64,000 nt of DNA from Epiperipatus broadwayi (GCA_028023455.1 JAQFVV010013405.1:62001-126000); one strand, 5' to 3'. Shown: positions 47,313-58,663, counted from the stretch's first letter. Notes: generated by a model not told the origin, from the letters alone. Program-made: numbers and translations.

Positions 47313-48376
47313 ATCTGTATGATGATTAGCAATAAAACCACAGACAACTAAAACTTTTAAAAATAATAAGATTTATTTACACTATTTACAAATTTTCTTT
47401 AAACATAAGAAATAATTGAATATTTATCTTTAAAAAAGCTTATCTGAAACAAGACAGAGACATTATATAAAACCAGATATATCCTATTGACTACATGCTT
47501 AATATATATAATAGTATAATTAAATTCCAACCAGTAACCACCTAAACATTCACAGTAAAATATAGTAATCAATATTTCTCACTGCTGTCAAGGCAACCTT
47601 CACACCTTTTAATAGCAAGAATGGAAATCCATTCCTACTAATGGACCATTGAATATATATGGACACTTAAAGCTTGCAACTTGACTACAGAGTATGAAAG
47701 ATTGATACAATGAAGTTTAAATAAACCTCTTTAAACATGAAATAAACATATCACTGTAATGCAGACTAATAAATAATCAATTAACATTACAAACTGCAAT
47801 ACTTTTAAATTGTTTCTTTTATTTTATATTCCAACACAAGGATCCCAGATTAGAATTCACTTTGAAATCTCAGTTTTTAATTGGCTTTTTACCTAATTAC
47901 ATCAGTTTTAAATAGAAAAGTATTCATACAATTCTAGTTATCATTCAATATTTACATCTTAGAGACTTCTAATTTCTACATATAAGTTCTTCAAAACAGG
48001 GGCTTTTGGATTTATAAAAATATATTATGAGTTTTCACACACATAATGTTTTAGCATCTGATGTGCTATAATCTGTATAAAATCCTACATAATGAAATAG
48101 AAATACTTCACCTTTTGGTTTGAAGTGGATTAAACAAAGACAACTATTAGATAGAACTTTAGTCTGCAATGTCAGTTTTAATTAGTTATTTGTATAGTTA
48201 TATCAGAATTAAAATTTATCTAAAAAATACATGGAAAATTACATAAAAATGTTCAATGTTGATAAATATATATGTATAAGCTGAAACTAATCTTAATAAA
48301 AATACACCATTAATAAAATATGCAAAAAATTTAAACTTGTTTAGGAAATCATACCATATATATATATATATATATA
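47313..48376. other. No gene recognised
   Basis: AT-rich. On the minus strand an AATAAA-containing segment near 47372 could be a 3' UTR, but no coding exon is recognisable. TA repeat at 48355-48374. Confidence 0.35.
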
Positions 48377-48616
48377 CACAAATCAATATATATATCAAAA
48401 TACAGTACAATTTATATAAATGATATTCTTTTAGAAGTACTTTCGACTATACACTTTGTAGTCTTTATCAACTATATAACATTGAATAATCAAAACGTTT
48501 TGATTATTCAACGTTATATAGTTGATAAAGACTACAAAGTGTATAGTCGAAAGTACTTCTAAAAGAATATCATTTATATAAATTGTACTGTATTTTGATA
48601 TATATATTGATTTGTA
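48377..48616. repeat. 240 bp near-perfect palindrome without spacer
   Basis: Arms 48377-48496 and 48497-48616 meet at CAAAAC|GTTTTG with only about one mismatch and a small end indel. Each arm holds GACTAC...GTAGTC-type helix sequence followed by GAAAGTACTTCT, like the tails of the Penelope-like hammerhead relics at 56.9 and 57.6 kb. The core box reads TTGATAA rather than CTGATGA, so any ribozyme is degenerate. Confidence 0.8.
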
Positions 48617-48663
48617 TATTACATATATTGTGAAACGAATACAGATATCAAACTTTATTTATT

Positions 48664-48700
<37 letters not shown>
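48664..48700. repeat. CA then TA microsatellite
   Basis: About 11 CA units followed by 8 TA units. Confidence 0.9.
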
Positions 48701-51700
48701 AACTGTTTGATTTTTAAAAATATTTTTCAACATAAAAAATAAACAAATCATTGTTGAAACAAAAACTATATTTGCAACCAGCATCACAATCTGTAAAACA
48801 CGTGACTTTTTCCATATATTCTGTGTCTAATTTTCTATTATAATGATTGGGAAGGATGATGAAGTTTCCAGTCTTACTGTATCTGCCATACAGGGTGCCA
48901 CTAGATTATTTGAACCTAGAAAATTTATAAAGTAGACAGATATGCGCTGTTAAGATCACAACTGCCAGCCCAAGTCCCTAGCTCATGGAGTAGCAGAGGT
49001 TAAAACATTTATTAAATATATTTCTTTTAATAAAAAATAATAAAAACAATCACTGTGAGTATTAATGACACAAAAGCTTTTATTTCTGTATATATGTGAT
49101 AACACACAAACTTAAAAAAAAAGAGATTATATAAAAAAAATTATGTTTTATTTTGTTTCATTATTATTATTTTTATTTGTTTATAGCTTTAATTTTTAAA
49201 CTTAGAATGTTGAGCATAGGTAGACTACCCAGACAACACCTTTAAAAGATCTTCAAGGCACTTGACTCCAGGCTAAATGTCCGCAATCAGGCCAATGCTC
49301 GCTTCCATATATATATATCTGCAACCAATGCCATGTGAACATGTTAGCATCAAATCATACTGACTTGAATGTGCATCTGACAGTGTGATATTATTTGAAG
49401 AAACATGATCTTCATCCAGTACAGGAATGTACTTCTGTCTGGTGAAGGAATCATGCATGTAATATAAAGAGAAAAATGCTATTTATGGATGGGAGAGCAG
49501 TCTATCTTGCCAGCTTATTGTCACAATTTGTAGAGCTGGAATGGGTCAATGGCACAAAAAATACATCTGCTTCCATTGCAATGGTATGACTAACTCTTTG
49601 GGGTCATGTATTCAGTTGGACTCATGGCCCTTATGTGCTAACACACTTCACATTACATTGATATAAACGTTTATATATCTCTCCACCAGCATTGACACAA
49701 CTACGAAACATAATCTGAAATCAAAACCCCTAATTCAAATGAGGCTAAATGACTACCTACACTCAACTTATATTAAATTTAATAATTTAATAAAAACAAT
49801 CTTTATTTTAAGGTTTTAAATCATTTTTAAATGTCACACTATATTTAACTTATTTTTTTCCACAAATACTATTTTAACCTATTTTTAAAATTTAATAATG
49901 CACAAATAATGATAGGTGTTTCTATTTTTAAATTTAAGTTTGCAATCGCAAACCCTTACCCTATTACGAACAGATATTAATTAAGCATGAATAAAAAAAA
50001 ACAATACATATTTTAAGAGATTACATTTTAGCTTTAGATCAGAGTTTAAAATGGCAAAGTGTATAAAAGATAAAGTTCAGGTTTGTTCAGAAAATAAAGT
50101 TTATAGTTCATTTTTAGAAACAAATAAAGTTCGAAGATTTTAAATTTAAGAGATTTCATTTTTATCAATTATAAATTATACTTTCCTTGTCCGAGCTCGT
50201 TCCTTCGCGATGAAGATCTATGAAGACTTATGACAATTTATGAAGATTTCTGATAATTTCTGAAGACAGAATCCGTGGTTCGAACCTGGGATCCATGGAA
50301 ATGAAAGCTGCCTCCAGTCAGCCCAACTGAAGAAAGCACGATGAAGCTGATTACATTCTTGGTGACGGCGATAATAGCTTTTTAAATTTTTTTATTTTTA
50401 CTTTCTGCAAAGAAGAATGAATTTAAAACTTTAATTTTCTAATTCTCCAATTAATTATTGCTTTTGGATTTTTCTTTTTATAGTCCTCAGGCACCTTATC
50501 TCTGGAATGCATGCATCCATCAAACATATTTCATATTTATATTTCATTGGTTCATTGAGTATGTGGCCAAGTAGATTTTGGGTTTATGGCTAAGTAGATT
50601 TTGGGTTTTCCACTGAGATCTGTGTCTATATCTTTGGGCAGGAAAAGCAAGTCTTTTGTTTCTATTCCTCAACTCTTATCTCTTTCGTAATCATCTTTTC
50701 AATGGTCATTTTGCCCTAAGGATCTATTTGTAATTTTTATTTTTAAGATTAAAACTCTCTTCGTTATTTTTAAAATCAAAAAGTTTTTTATTATATTTTA
50801 TTTAAAGATTAGAATCTTTGTTTCCATTCTATAAGTTTTTTAAAGCTTATCTTAATATTTAAATCAAACATCAATAAATTAATAATTCGTTATTTGTGCA
50901 TTTTGAAAGTTTGTGTATTTAATTCAGTATTAGATATTTACAAAAAAGTCAAGTATTAAAATTTAAATGTATCCCGTTACACTATGCAATATTTGATTTC
51001 ATGTATTCTTTATTTAAATGCCTATTTAGATTTCCCAACATAAGATAGTTTACACAAGTACTATTTTACATTAAAATATTGCATTTATTGATTTTGTGAA
51101 CATTATTTTTTCTTTTAAAATTTAATCTAAAAGTATATTATGATGCACTGAAACAAATAAAATAATCTTTCCACACTTTTTATTATTTATATAAAATAAA
51201 AGAAATTCATTTTTTTTTCATCTTTATTTTTTTTTTTATCCATGTGTAAAATTATTGGTTTTTTTTTTTTATACTCAAGACATCATTTTTTAAACATGTA
51301 TTTTATGTAAATAATTGATCATTTTACATTTGTTTAAAAAAAGTCTTATATAAATGAAAAATAATCAATGATTTAAAATAGAAATATATGTTAAAAATTT
51401 TTTTAGGGTTGGATATAAATTGCAAAAGCATTTAAAAATTATTAAATAAAAAATAGAGAGAAAATGTTTTATTTTATCTTTTATAAATAATGGAATGTGT
51501 AAAATAATTATATCTTTTACATATTTTCTTAATGCTTTTACTGTAGTATCAAATATAAATTAATTATTAAAGAAAAAAATAAGATTCACAAAATCCACAA
51601 ATTTATTATTGTATATAAAGTAGCATGTGAATGATATTAAACGGAGAATCCAAATGTGCATTACAAAAAGGCATACATGAATATAAAAATCATTCTATTA

Positions 51701-51859
51701 ATTATTACGGTCTCTGGTAATGTAAACAAAGCTCTAAGTGAACATTAGGTAAAGCTAAAAAATTCGAGCTCCTATACAAAATGTTTGTTAAAAAACGTTT
51801 TTTTAATATTTATATGTAACGTTAATAATTTTAATATTATCTTTTAATATATAGGGTAT
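48701..51859. other. No gene recognised; includes GC-richer segments
   Basis: 48840-49000 and 49200-49680 are visibly less AT-rich than surroundings but I find no protein family or repeat partner in the window. 50180-50390 includes GGTTCGAACC (50277-50286), an exact RNA polymerase III B-box-like string without an A box or tRNA fold. 50600-50990 is unassigned. Confidence 0.4.
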
Positions 51860-52050
51860 ATGAGCACAGACTTTCACATGACCCACAACTCTTTTTTCTA
51901 TCTCATAACACTGATACATTTGAATACATTTATGTCGAAAAGATAAATAATCACCAATATAAGTATTTCATGCTAAACCAGAAATCATCAGTTGGTCCAG
52001 ATTATCATCTCTACACATATATGCAATAAGTGCTCAGCTATATAATAAGA
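51860..52050. repeat. Family C repeat, diverged fragment
   Basis: Contains TTTCATGCTAAACCAGAAAT and CAGTTGGTCCAGATTATCAT, matching the distal part of C at 18590-18650. Confidence 0.5.
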
Positions 52051-52500
52051 TAGTCAATCTTCATATTTTAATGGACAGGCTTTAATCCATTCCACACTCC
52101 AACTCTTCAACCATCCATCCAATTGAAAATCTGGTGATGGAATGCTCAAATGCTTCCTGAGAATCTGAGGGCATCTAAGACCTAGACATCTCATATGCAT
52201 TGCCTTAAGTTTGCCTCATGATTGATAAAATATCCAAAGTTCACTCCCATACAATAAATTAGGTAAAAAATAGCTAACATAAAGCTAACATAGTTGAAGT
52301 AGTTATTTTTATTCAATAAAATACTTTATTTTTTAATTTATTAAAAACTCTGCACATTGAAATCTGTATTGTATTGCAATATGTTAAGTCCATATTTCTA
52401 CTTATAAAACTACCCAAAAATTTTAATTAATCTACATTCTTAAGTTAATAACCATCTAAACTAAAACTTTCTGAGGATTTTTTTATCACTGGCTGATACT

Positions 52501-53240
52501 TATTTTTTTTATATTAATTATTTAACCTTTTAACCGCTAATTATATTATTGGCCGAGTGAGTGAAAAATCAAAACTTTTAATTGTCCAATTCACAAACTG
52601 AAGACAAAGTCAATTGTCAAAATATATTCACCTTTTAATATCATATTCACTTTAGATTCATTTGTAAAAAGTATATTAATAATTTGTCAGGTTATGAAAG
52701 TGAACGAAAGTTCTTTCAAAAATAAATTTCTATTTGTTTATTGTAGAAATATTTGATAGTGGCAAATTAAAAGTGAAAGTTAGTAATGAATTAAAAAGAG
52801 TTGCTGACGTAAATTTTTTTTTCCAGTTTTATGTTACAAAAAAGTAAATATTTTTTTTGCTAAATTCTTAAATATTTTTACTAAAATCTTAAGTATTTTT
52901 CTAAAATAATTTTGTTTTTTAGCATATTTTATGAAAATGATTTGTAATTTGTCAAAAAATACTTTTATAATGGTCTAAAACATTTGTTTATCATTTACGA
53001 AATGAAAATCTTAGCATTTTTCTTTGATTAGGTGGTTTCTTTGTTTTTGACAGCCAATCAGAATGTCTTTGATGGCTAAGAGCCAATGAACATCAAGCTT
53101 TCTTCTTTGTTAAGCTTTACCAGCAGTTTTATTGATTTTTTACTTGTAAAATAATTCAAGAGAGGGCAGCATCTTACAGAACTTTTAAAAACCTATCTAA
53201 TGAGTGTATAATGTCTATTGTAGCATTAAAAATGCTGGAA
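52501..53240. other. Unassigned segment inside the LINE relic
   Basis: No LINE similarity seen. 53040-53090 holds two CCAAT motifs (AGCCAATCAG and AGCCAATGAA). Probably an insertion or unrecognisably decayed LINE. Confidence 0.35.
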
Positions 53241-53971
53241 TTAGAGTGACGTCAATCACATATAAAACATTAAATTTATTCTATAAGTCATTCAAACTAG
53301 CAAAAAGAAGATAATCATTAACATAATGCAAATTTAGAATCTAAGAAGATGAAATTCTTGTTTTTTCTTTTAATCGATTCAAATTAAAATTCACCATCTT
53401 ATTCTTTGTTTTATTAAGATGACTATAAACAATCCCAAATGCAACCATCATAAAAATTGAAAATGATATAGGAGATTGTACACAAACTTATTCAACATCA
53501 GTTTTCATTTCATCTATAGTAATAACACTTCCTTTCATTCCATAATATAGAAGCTGTATAATAGAAATAAGTTTCAATAGGCAACCAATTAATTTTAAAG
53601 AATGTTACAAATCTGTTCAATTATCTTAATCAAATGTCTTGGCCAAATCAATAAAAACAATATATAATTCACTCTTTTGTTTCTTCTACTTTTCTTGCAT
53701 TACACAATACACAAAAAACATATCTATGGTATTTCTTGATTTTTTGAAACCACAATGATTTTTGGTAGCCATTAATCTGTAACAGAAAGCAACCTATTCA
53801 CCAAAATTATGGCAAGTCTTTTGCTGCATTATATAATAATGATATTCCACAATAATTAATGCAATTTTATTTATTCTTTATTTTTATGACAACAGATGGC
53901 GTTATACCAAAAACACCTTCAAGCGTTTGTTTACATAAACGTCAGAGCGAGTATTTCACTATCTCTAACTT

Positions 53972-54031
53972 AATCCCCATCTTCATATCATGATTTCAAG
54001 CTATTTGCTATCGTTAGTGAAGGACAGGATT
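53972..54031 (-). ncRNA. Hammerhead in unit A1, core mutated
   Basis: Same fold as A3 but the core box reads CTAACGA (the invariant G5 is A), and helix I has one mismatch (CCTTCA with TGAAGA). It should not cleave. Confidence 0.6.
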
Positions 54032-54373
54032 AAGAAACTAGATCTAAAACACAAACTCTGAGCGTTTAAGAAACAGTTTCTATTCAGCTTGCGAGCATGA
54101 ATCTTTTAGACACGTAACGTCTTCAAACTCAGCATCGCATGCCAGACAGCTACATGGGTCTGATATCAGTTCAGCATCACCACATAGTAGAAGTCTCTGC
54201 AATATATATCATTGCAAAAAAAGACCTCAAAGGTACATTTATGAAAAACAAAAAACACAAGTTAAAAACTTGCATACGCTTGTATTTATGACTACAGATG
54301 GCGTTATACCAAAAACACCTTCAAGCATTTGTTTACATAAACGTCAGAGCGAGTATTTCACTATCTCTAACTT

Positions 54374-54433
54374 AATCCCCACCTTCATATCATGATTTCA
54401 AGCTATTTGCTATTGTCAGTGAAGGACAGGATT
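54374..54433 (-). ncRNA. Hammerhead in unit A2, core mutated
   Basis: Helix I CCTTCA/TGAAGG and distal AATCC/GGATT intact, but the core box reads CTGACAA (G8 replaced by A), which should abolish activity. Confidence 0.6.
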
Positions 54434-54650
54434 AAGAAACTAGATGTACCTTTGAGGTTTTTTTTTGCAATGATATATATTGCAGAGACTTCTACTATGT
54501 GGTGATGCTGAACTGATATCAGACCCATGTAGCTGTCTGGCATGCGATGCTGAGTTTGAAGACATTACGTGTCTAAAAGATTCACGCTCGCAAGCTGAAT
54601 AGAAACTGTTTCTTAAACGCTCAGAGTTTGTGTTTTAGATCTAGTTTCTT

Positions 54651-54710
54651 AATCCTGTCCTTCACTGACGATAGCAAATAGCTTGAAATCATGATATGAA
54701 GGTGGGGATT
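54651..54710 (+). ncRNA. Hammerhead in unit A3, intact core
   Basis: AATCC (54651-54655) with GGATT (54706-54710); CCTTCA (54659-54664) with TGAAGG (54697-54702); core CTGACGA 54665-54671; helix II AGC/GCT; GAAA 54685-54688; helix III ATC-AT-GAT 54688-54695; predicted cleavage after A54696 (ATA triplet). Relative to the 15.6 kb copy, C660-G701 replaces a T-A pair and the distal helix also covaries. Confidence 0.78.
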
Positions 54711-55000
54711 AAGTTAGAGATAGTGAAATACTCACTCTGACGTTTATGTAAATAAATGCTTGAAGGTGTTTTTGGTATAACGCCATCTGTAGTCATAAAT
54801 ACAAGCGTATGCAAGTTTTTAACTTGTGTTTTTTGTTATTCTTTATTTTTGTAAATTAAAACAGTAGATGAAACCTTAAAATAAGATGGCATAATTTTAT
54901 GTATCCACATACTTCTAAAAAATTTTCAATATTTTTAAAGCTAATTTTAACCCTTCTCCAGGCATTTCGTCAGGACTATAACCTTTTCATTTTTTAAATT

Positions 55001-56035
55001 ACAAAAAGCTGTCGTGACTTGAGTGAAATATTTATATTATTTAAATTTAAATGAGCTGATGATTACATCATTAAAAGTTAAAAGTTGCCATCTTAGTTCT
55101 TGCATCACTAATCAAAAAATAATCAAAATACTCTGTTCTCTTACCATTGTCATCATATAAGACAGTGAGATTTCCATATTGAATTGTGAACCCATTTTTC
55201 AGGTTCATATATTTTTACACTGCATGAAAAAAACTGTATACTGACAACAGTCATTGAACTTTGGTTTTCAGATATTTATTATAAAGTTTCATCAAGAAGA
55301 AACTGCCACATATTTTTAAATCAAATTACTAATAATCATTATTAGAAAACAATTCACAATTCTTTTTTCTAATAAATCTAGGATTAGATTTATTTGTACC
55401 TCATATTTATTAAAAGAATTCCATATTGCAATAATATGATCCAAATTATGAATTTAGTGGTTAATAGTTATTATAATTTAGTTCATATAGTATATACTTC
55501 TAAAAAACAAACATTACTATTTTTATGCATATGATTGAAATAGGATATCTTTTTTAATGTATCTATCACTTTAATCTTGAAGCATACTAATCTATAATCC
55601 TTCCAATAAATGGCACTTGTAAGTTCTCATCTAATATAAATTTCTCTTGTATTCTGACTTGTAATTATAAAAAATACTAAAAATGTCATATATAACAGTG
55701 ACTATAATATATATATAAAATTGGCAAAATATAATTTTCTGAGCAGATTGACTATGAATATCATATAAAATCATCGAAAATATACTCAGTACAATTATAT
55801 ATATATATATATTAATAAATGTACATGTTTACTACCAAATATACATAAAATATCCTTTTTGACACATGATTTTATGCCGTTATCACATGTTGAAAATCTA
55901 CGTAACCTTTAAGCTATTGAAAAAATCTTCTTATGCATAATTATGAATATATATATATATAATCAAAATTACCCCAAATACACAACTCTACCAGATTAGC
56001 CAAAAAAAATAAACTTTAAAATGCTACCATTACAT
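55001..56035. other. No gene recognised
   Basis: AT-rich with short TA repeats at about 55708, 55797 and 55949. Confidence 0.45.
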
Positions 56036-56575
56036 TTCATTGGAGGTCAGTTGAAAGAGGCACTCTTTTTTTTATCAGACTGAATGAATGAGCATTGATA
56101 AGTGAAATATAAAATTGTATTTGTAAATTTATTAAAATGATTTGTTATCAGTTTGTTTAATAATAACTCTTGAATGAGAATGTTCAGTGATGTGATTTTA
56201 ATCCTATGTGTTAGATATTCAAGCAGAAGTAAAATGTATTTAGGTGCTGTCGAATTAGTAATATTTAATATAAAATAAATATAAAATATTGAGCTGGCTT
56301 GATTAATTTGTGTAATAGTATCACCAACTAATAATAAGTTTCAGTATTTTCAGATATCAATCTTGCATTTATTTACAATATATATTGTCGGAAGTCAGAT
56401 GAAAGAAGAATTGTGCTTTTATCAGACCGAATGAATGGGAATTGATAAATAAAAAGTAAAATTATATTTTTAAGTTTATTAAAATGCTTTGTTATGACTT
56501 TGCTGGAAAATAAACATGATTAATGTATTTGAATAAGAATGTTCTGTGATATGAGAAATCACATTATATAAAAAA
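56036..56575 (+). repeat. Diverged direct duplication, ~350 bp period
   Basis: 56036-56215 and 56386-56575 share GGTCAG/GAAGTCAG, TTTATCAGAC(T/C)GAATGAATG, ATTGATAA and TTTATTAAAATG in the same order. Confidence 0.6.
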
Positions 56576-56831
56576 AACCCTATGATACTATCAGTTACAG
56601 TAATGGTAAAACACTGTTGTAAAGCTGCTGAACACTTTTTCTGAAGTAAACAAATGATTTTTCTTAATGGAAATTATTTCATTCAGATTAATTATAAAAA
56701 TAAAATGTTGCATTCATGATTAAAACTGTTACTATCATTTTTGGTAAAAGAATGGGAGGAATTGATAGTGAATGAATACAAAGAATCTTATTATAAAATG
56801 CTCTAATTTAATGTTGCCTTGATAACATTTT

Positions 56832-56882
56832 GAGATTGTTGATTGTTATTGATATTGGGATTGTCTAAGTGTTGTCTGATAT
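56832..56882 (+). repeat. Short repeat shared with 33207-33258
   Basis: GATTGTTATTGATATTGGGA and flanks; followed by a TA repeat. Confidence 0.5.
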
Positions 56883-56936
56883 ATATATATAATATTTTTA
56901 ACGGTTTATAAATAATTACAAACAATCTTAAAATCC

Positions 56937-56977
56937 GCAGAAGTACTTTCGGTTACTTTCTAACTTGCCTCAACTGC
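56937..56977 (-). ncRNA. Eroded hammerhead-like motif of Penelope type
   Basis: Minus strand: GCAG (helix I), a degenerate core TTGAGGCAA, helix II GTTA/TAAC, CGAAA, helix III AG-TA-CT, T, then CTGC pairing with GCAG. Helices I, II and III and the GAAA box fit, but the CTGATGA box is lost. Likely the terminal relic of a Penelope-like element. Confidence 0.35.
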
Positions 56978-57639
56978 CATTAAATTCAAAAACCAAAAGC
57001 GGAAGCAAACGTCATCAATTCAAATTCCACGAATCTCGTATTTTAATGTTAGAAGCTTGTCAATTTATTAAATGCATTTTATTCCTGTTTATAAAAATTG
57101 CCTCTTTAATTTTTCTTATATATATATATATTCGCAGGTTGCATATATAAAAGACATATTTTGCAGATTTATCCATGTTAAAAAATTTAAATATTGATAT
57201 ACCGACATTACAATCACTGATTTGAAAAAAATGTTAAAGTTCCACTAATAGCAAAAATGTTAAATTAAGAATGTTTTTTAAAAAAATCTTTCCAAACATA
57301 AGGAAGTTTGCATGTATCATCTCACTTATTGATACAATCTAGCCTTTTAAGTATCTCAATGGCTTCTCTAATTTTGCACTGGTAGAGATTATCACATCTG
57401 GATATGATCCTGGTATTAGAAAAATTAATTTTATGACCTGAATCTATAGTATGGAGTGAGAGTGCTGTTGTTTAACTGCATTAGCATGCTCATCTCTTCT
57501 AACACTGATATGATGATGAACCTGAAAAATATGTCTTATATATATATATATTAAATACAAAAGTATAATACCCATTATGAAAAAATATTATATATAATAT
57601 ACAATTTAATAATAATAAAAAAATATTAAATCTTAAATT

Positions 57640-57684
57640 CTTTAGTAGTGCTTTCAATTACATAGTAATCCTCATCAGCAATAA
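57640..57684 (-). ncRNA. Hammerhead-like motif at the 3' end of the Penelope-like element
   Basis: Minus strand: core CTGATGA (57672-57678 complement), helix II ATTAC-TAT-GTAAT, GAAA (57652-57655 complement), helix III AG-CA-CT, then A. Helix I (TTTATTG against CTAAAG) pairs poorly, so activity is doubtful. Hammerheads at the ends of Penelope-like elements are an established feature of the group. Confidence 0.5.
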
Positions 57685-57734
57685 ATGGATTTCAAATTTT
57701 AATGTTATGTAAATTTCCATAAGCTGTGTATAGC
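57649..57734. repeat. Inverted flank of the Penelope-like element, left arm
   Basis: About 86 nt whose complement is 58536-58621 with several changes. It contains the end of the reading frame and the 3' untranslated end including the hammerhead-like core. Confidence 0.75.
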
Positions 57735-58541
57735 CATATTTGCAACTTGCCTATTAATAATATTATCTTTAAATTTATCTATTAAAATGGCTTTTTTAAT
57801 TTTCCTCTTTTTATGATTTTTTTCTTCCATTAATATTTTTATTTCATTAATATTAAATGTATATCTATAATTACAAGTTTCTTCATGATGAAAGAACACT
57901 GAAGCTGTATTAAATTTACTATTTACAGTTTTTTTAATCGGATTATATAATAATTGATGCTCCTTTAATCTTTTTTCCACAGAACATCTCAATTCACCAA
58001 TATATATCCTATTACATCCACATGAAATCTGCTAAATTATATTACTTTTTTGCATTTTAGGAATTATACTCTTAGAGTTATTAATTAATGTATTAACATT
58101 AGGAGGAACAAAAACTGAAATATTATATATTTTTAAATATATCCTTAATTAATTTAGATTGAATGTTATCTATAAATGGCATAGGTATCCACTTTTTGTT
58201 ATCAAAGACTACCTTACTAATCCTCTTCTCATTGTTAAATAAATTTACTGTATGTAAAATTTGGTGTTTATCATAACCAACTTTTGTAAGTTCATTAACA
58301 AAATATACAATATTTAAAATGTTATCATTGTCCTATTTACATAATTTATCATTGCGATGCAAAAACAATTTCAGACTTGTCATTGTATGCTTCATTGGAA
58401 CTCCTATCTTAAAATGAATATATCATTTTTCGCCAACAGGTTTAAAAATTAATTTATAATTTAAATCAGTAGCATCTCTATATATTTGTAAATCTAAGAA
58501 TTTTATTTTTTTATTTTGCTTATTCTCAAATACAACTATAC
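57705..58541 (-). pseudogene. Penelope-like element: RT C-terminus and GIY-YIG domain
   Basis: Minus strand from 58541: FENKQNKKIKFLDLQIYRD, typical of the FLDxxIxR motif that precedes the end of Penelope-like RTs, then KLIFKPVGE, a stop, and further RT-thumb-like sequence with two stops. From about 58031: ISCGCNRIYIGELRCSVEKR then LKEH, the GIY-YIG endonuclease signature with its preceding CxC, continuing KKRKIKKAILIDKF and ending HSLWKFT at 57705. In complete elements the RT copies RNA at a nick made by the GIY-YIG nuclease. This copy lacks the 5' half and has at least two in-frame stops in the RT part, while the endonuclease frame (57705-58031) is open. Confidence 0.75.
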
Positions 58542-58628
58542 ACAGTTTATGGAAATTTACATAACATTAAAATTTGAAATTTATTTATAGCTGACAAGGA
58601 TTACTATGTGATTGAAAGTGCTGCTTTA
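58536..58628 (+). repeat. Inverted 3' end of the Penelope-like element, right arm
   Basis: Plus-strand copy of the element's 3' end (TTTATGGAAATTTACATAAC ... CTGACAA ... GAAA) joined head-to-head to the truncated body at about 58541. The core box is CTGACAA, so inactive. Helix I here pairs 7 of 8 (ATTTATAG with CTTTAAAT). Confidence 0.7.
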
Positions 58629-58658
58629 AATATTTTTGTTTTATCATTAAATTGTTTG

Positions 58659-58663
<5 letters not shown>

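Larger units (their letters stand above)
53871..54850 (-). mobile_element. Hammerhead retroposon array, family A, with 15 bp target duplication
   Basis: TTATTCTTTATTTTT at 53871-53885 is repeated at 54836-54850. The 950 bp between hold A1 (53886-54262, minus, full), A2 (54263-54445, minus, 5'-truncated at ATCTAG) and A3 (54446-54835, plus, full). Equivalent points of A1 and A2 are 402 bp apart, the monomer length. Read on the minus strand the order is inverted A3, truncated A2, full A1, exactly the plan of family B. Removing the insertion rejoins the interrupted LINE frame between its KNKE and NCINYCGISLL segments. No reading frame is conserved, so the element is non-autonomous. Confidence 0.85.
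52080..55000 (-). pseudogene. LINE reverse-transcriptase relic, interrupted twice
   Basis: Minus-strand fragments in order from 55000: MPSYFKVSSTVLIYKNKE (finger, near 54.85-54.9 kb), NCINYCGISLL (53.8 kb; standard CxNYRGISLL), CGFKKSRNTIDMFFVYCVMQ and IVFIDLAKTFD (53.6-53.75 kb; QCGFRxxRxTxDMxF and motif A DLxKAFD), MKGSVI, FNLNRLK (53.35 kb), then after a ~740 nt gap LKFLGSFIS (52.4 kb) and LLYGSELWIFYQS with MHMRCLGLRCPQI (52.1-52.25 kb). These are landmarks of animal non-LTR reverse transcriptases of the Jockey/CR1-like assemblage. The YADD box is mutated and there are many stops. 53886-54835 is a later insertion. Confidence 0.7.

Noticed and set aside
50277-50286. tRNA gene suggested by GGTTCGAACC
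   Set aside because: No A box upstream, no acceptor or anticodon stems; the T-arm does not pair.
55049-55075. CTGATGA at 55054 as another ribozyme
   Set aside because: No GAAA box or helices at the required positions.
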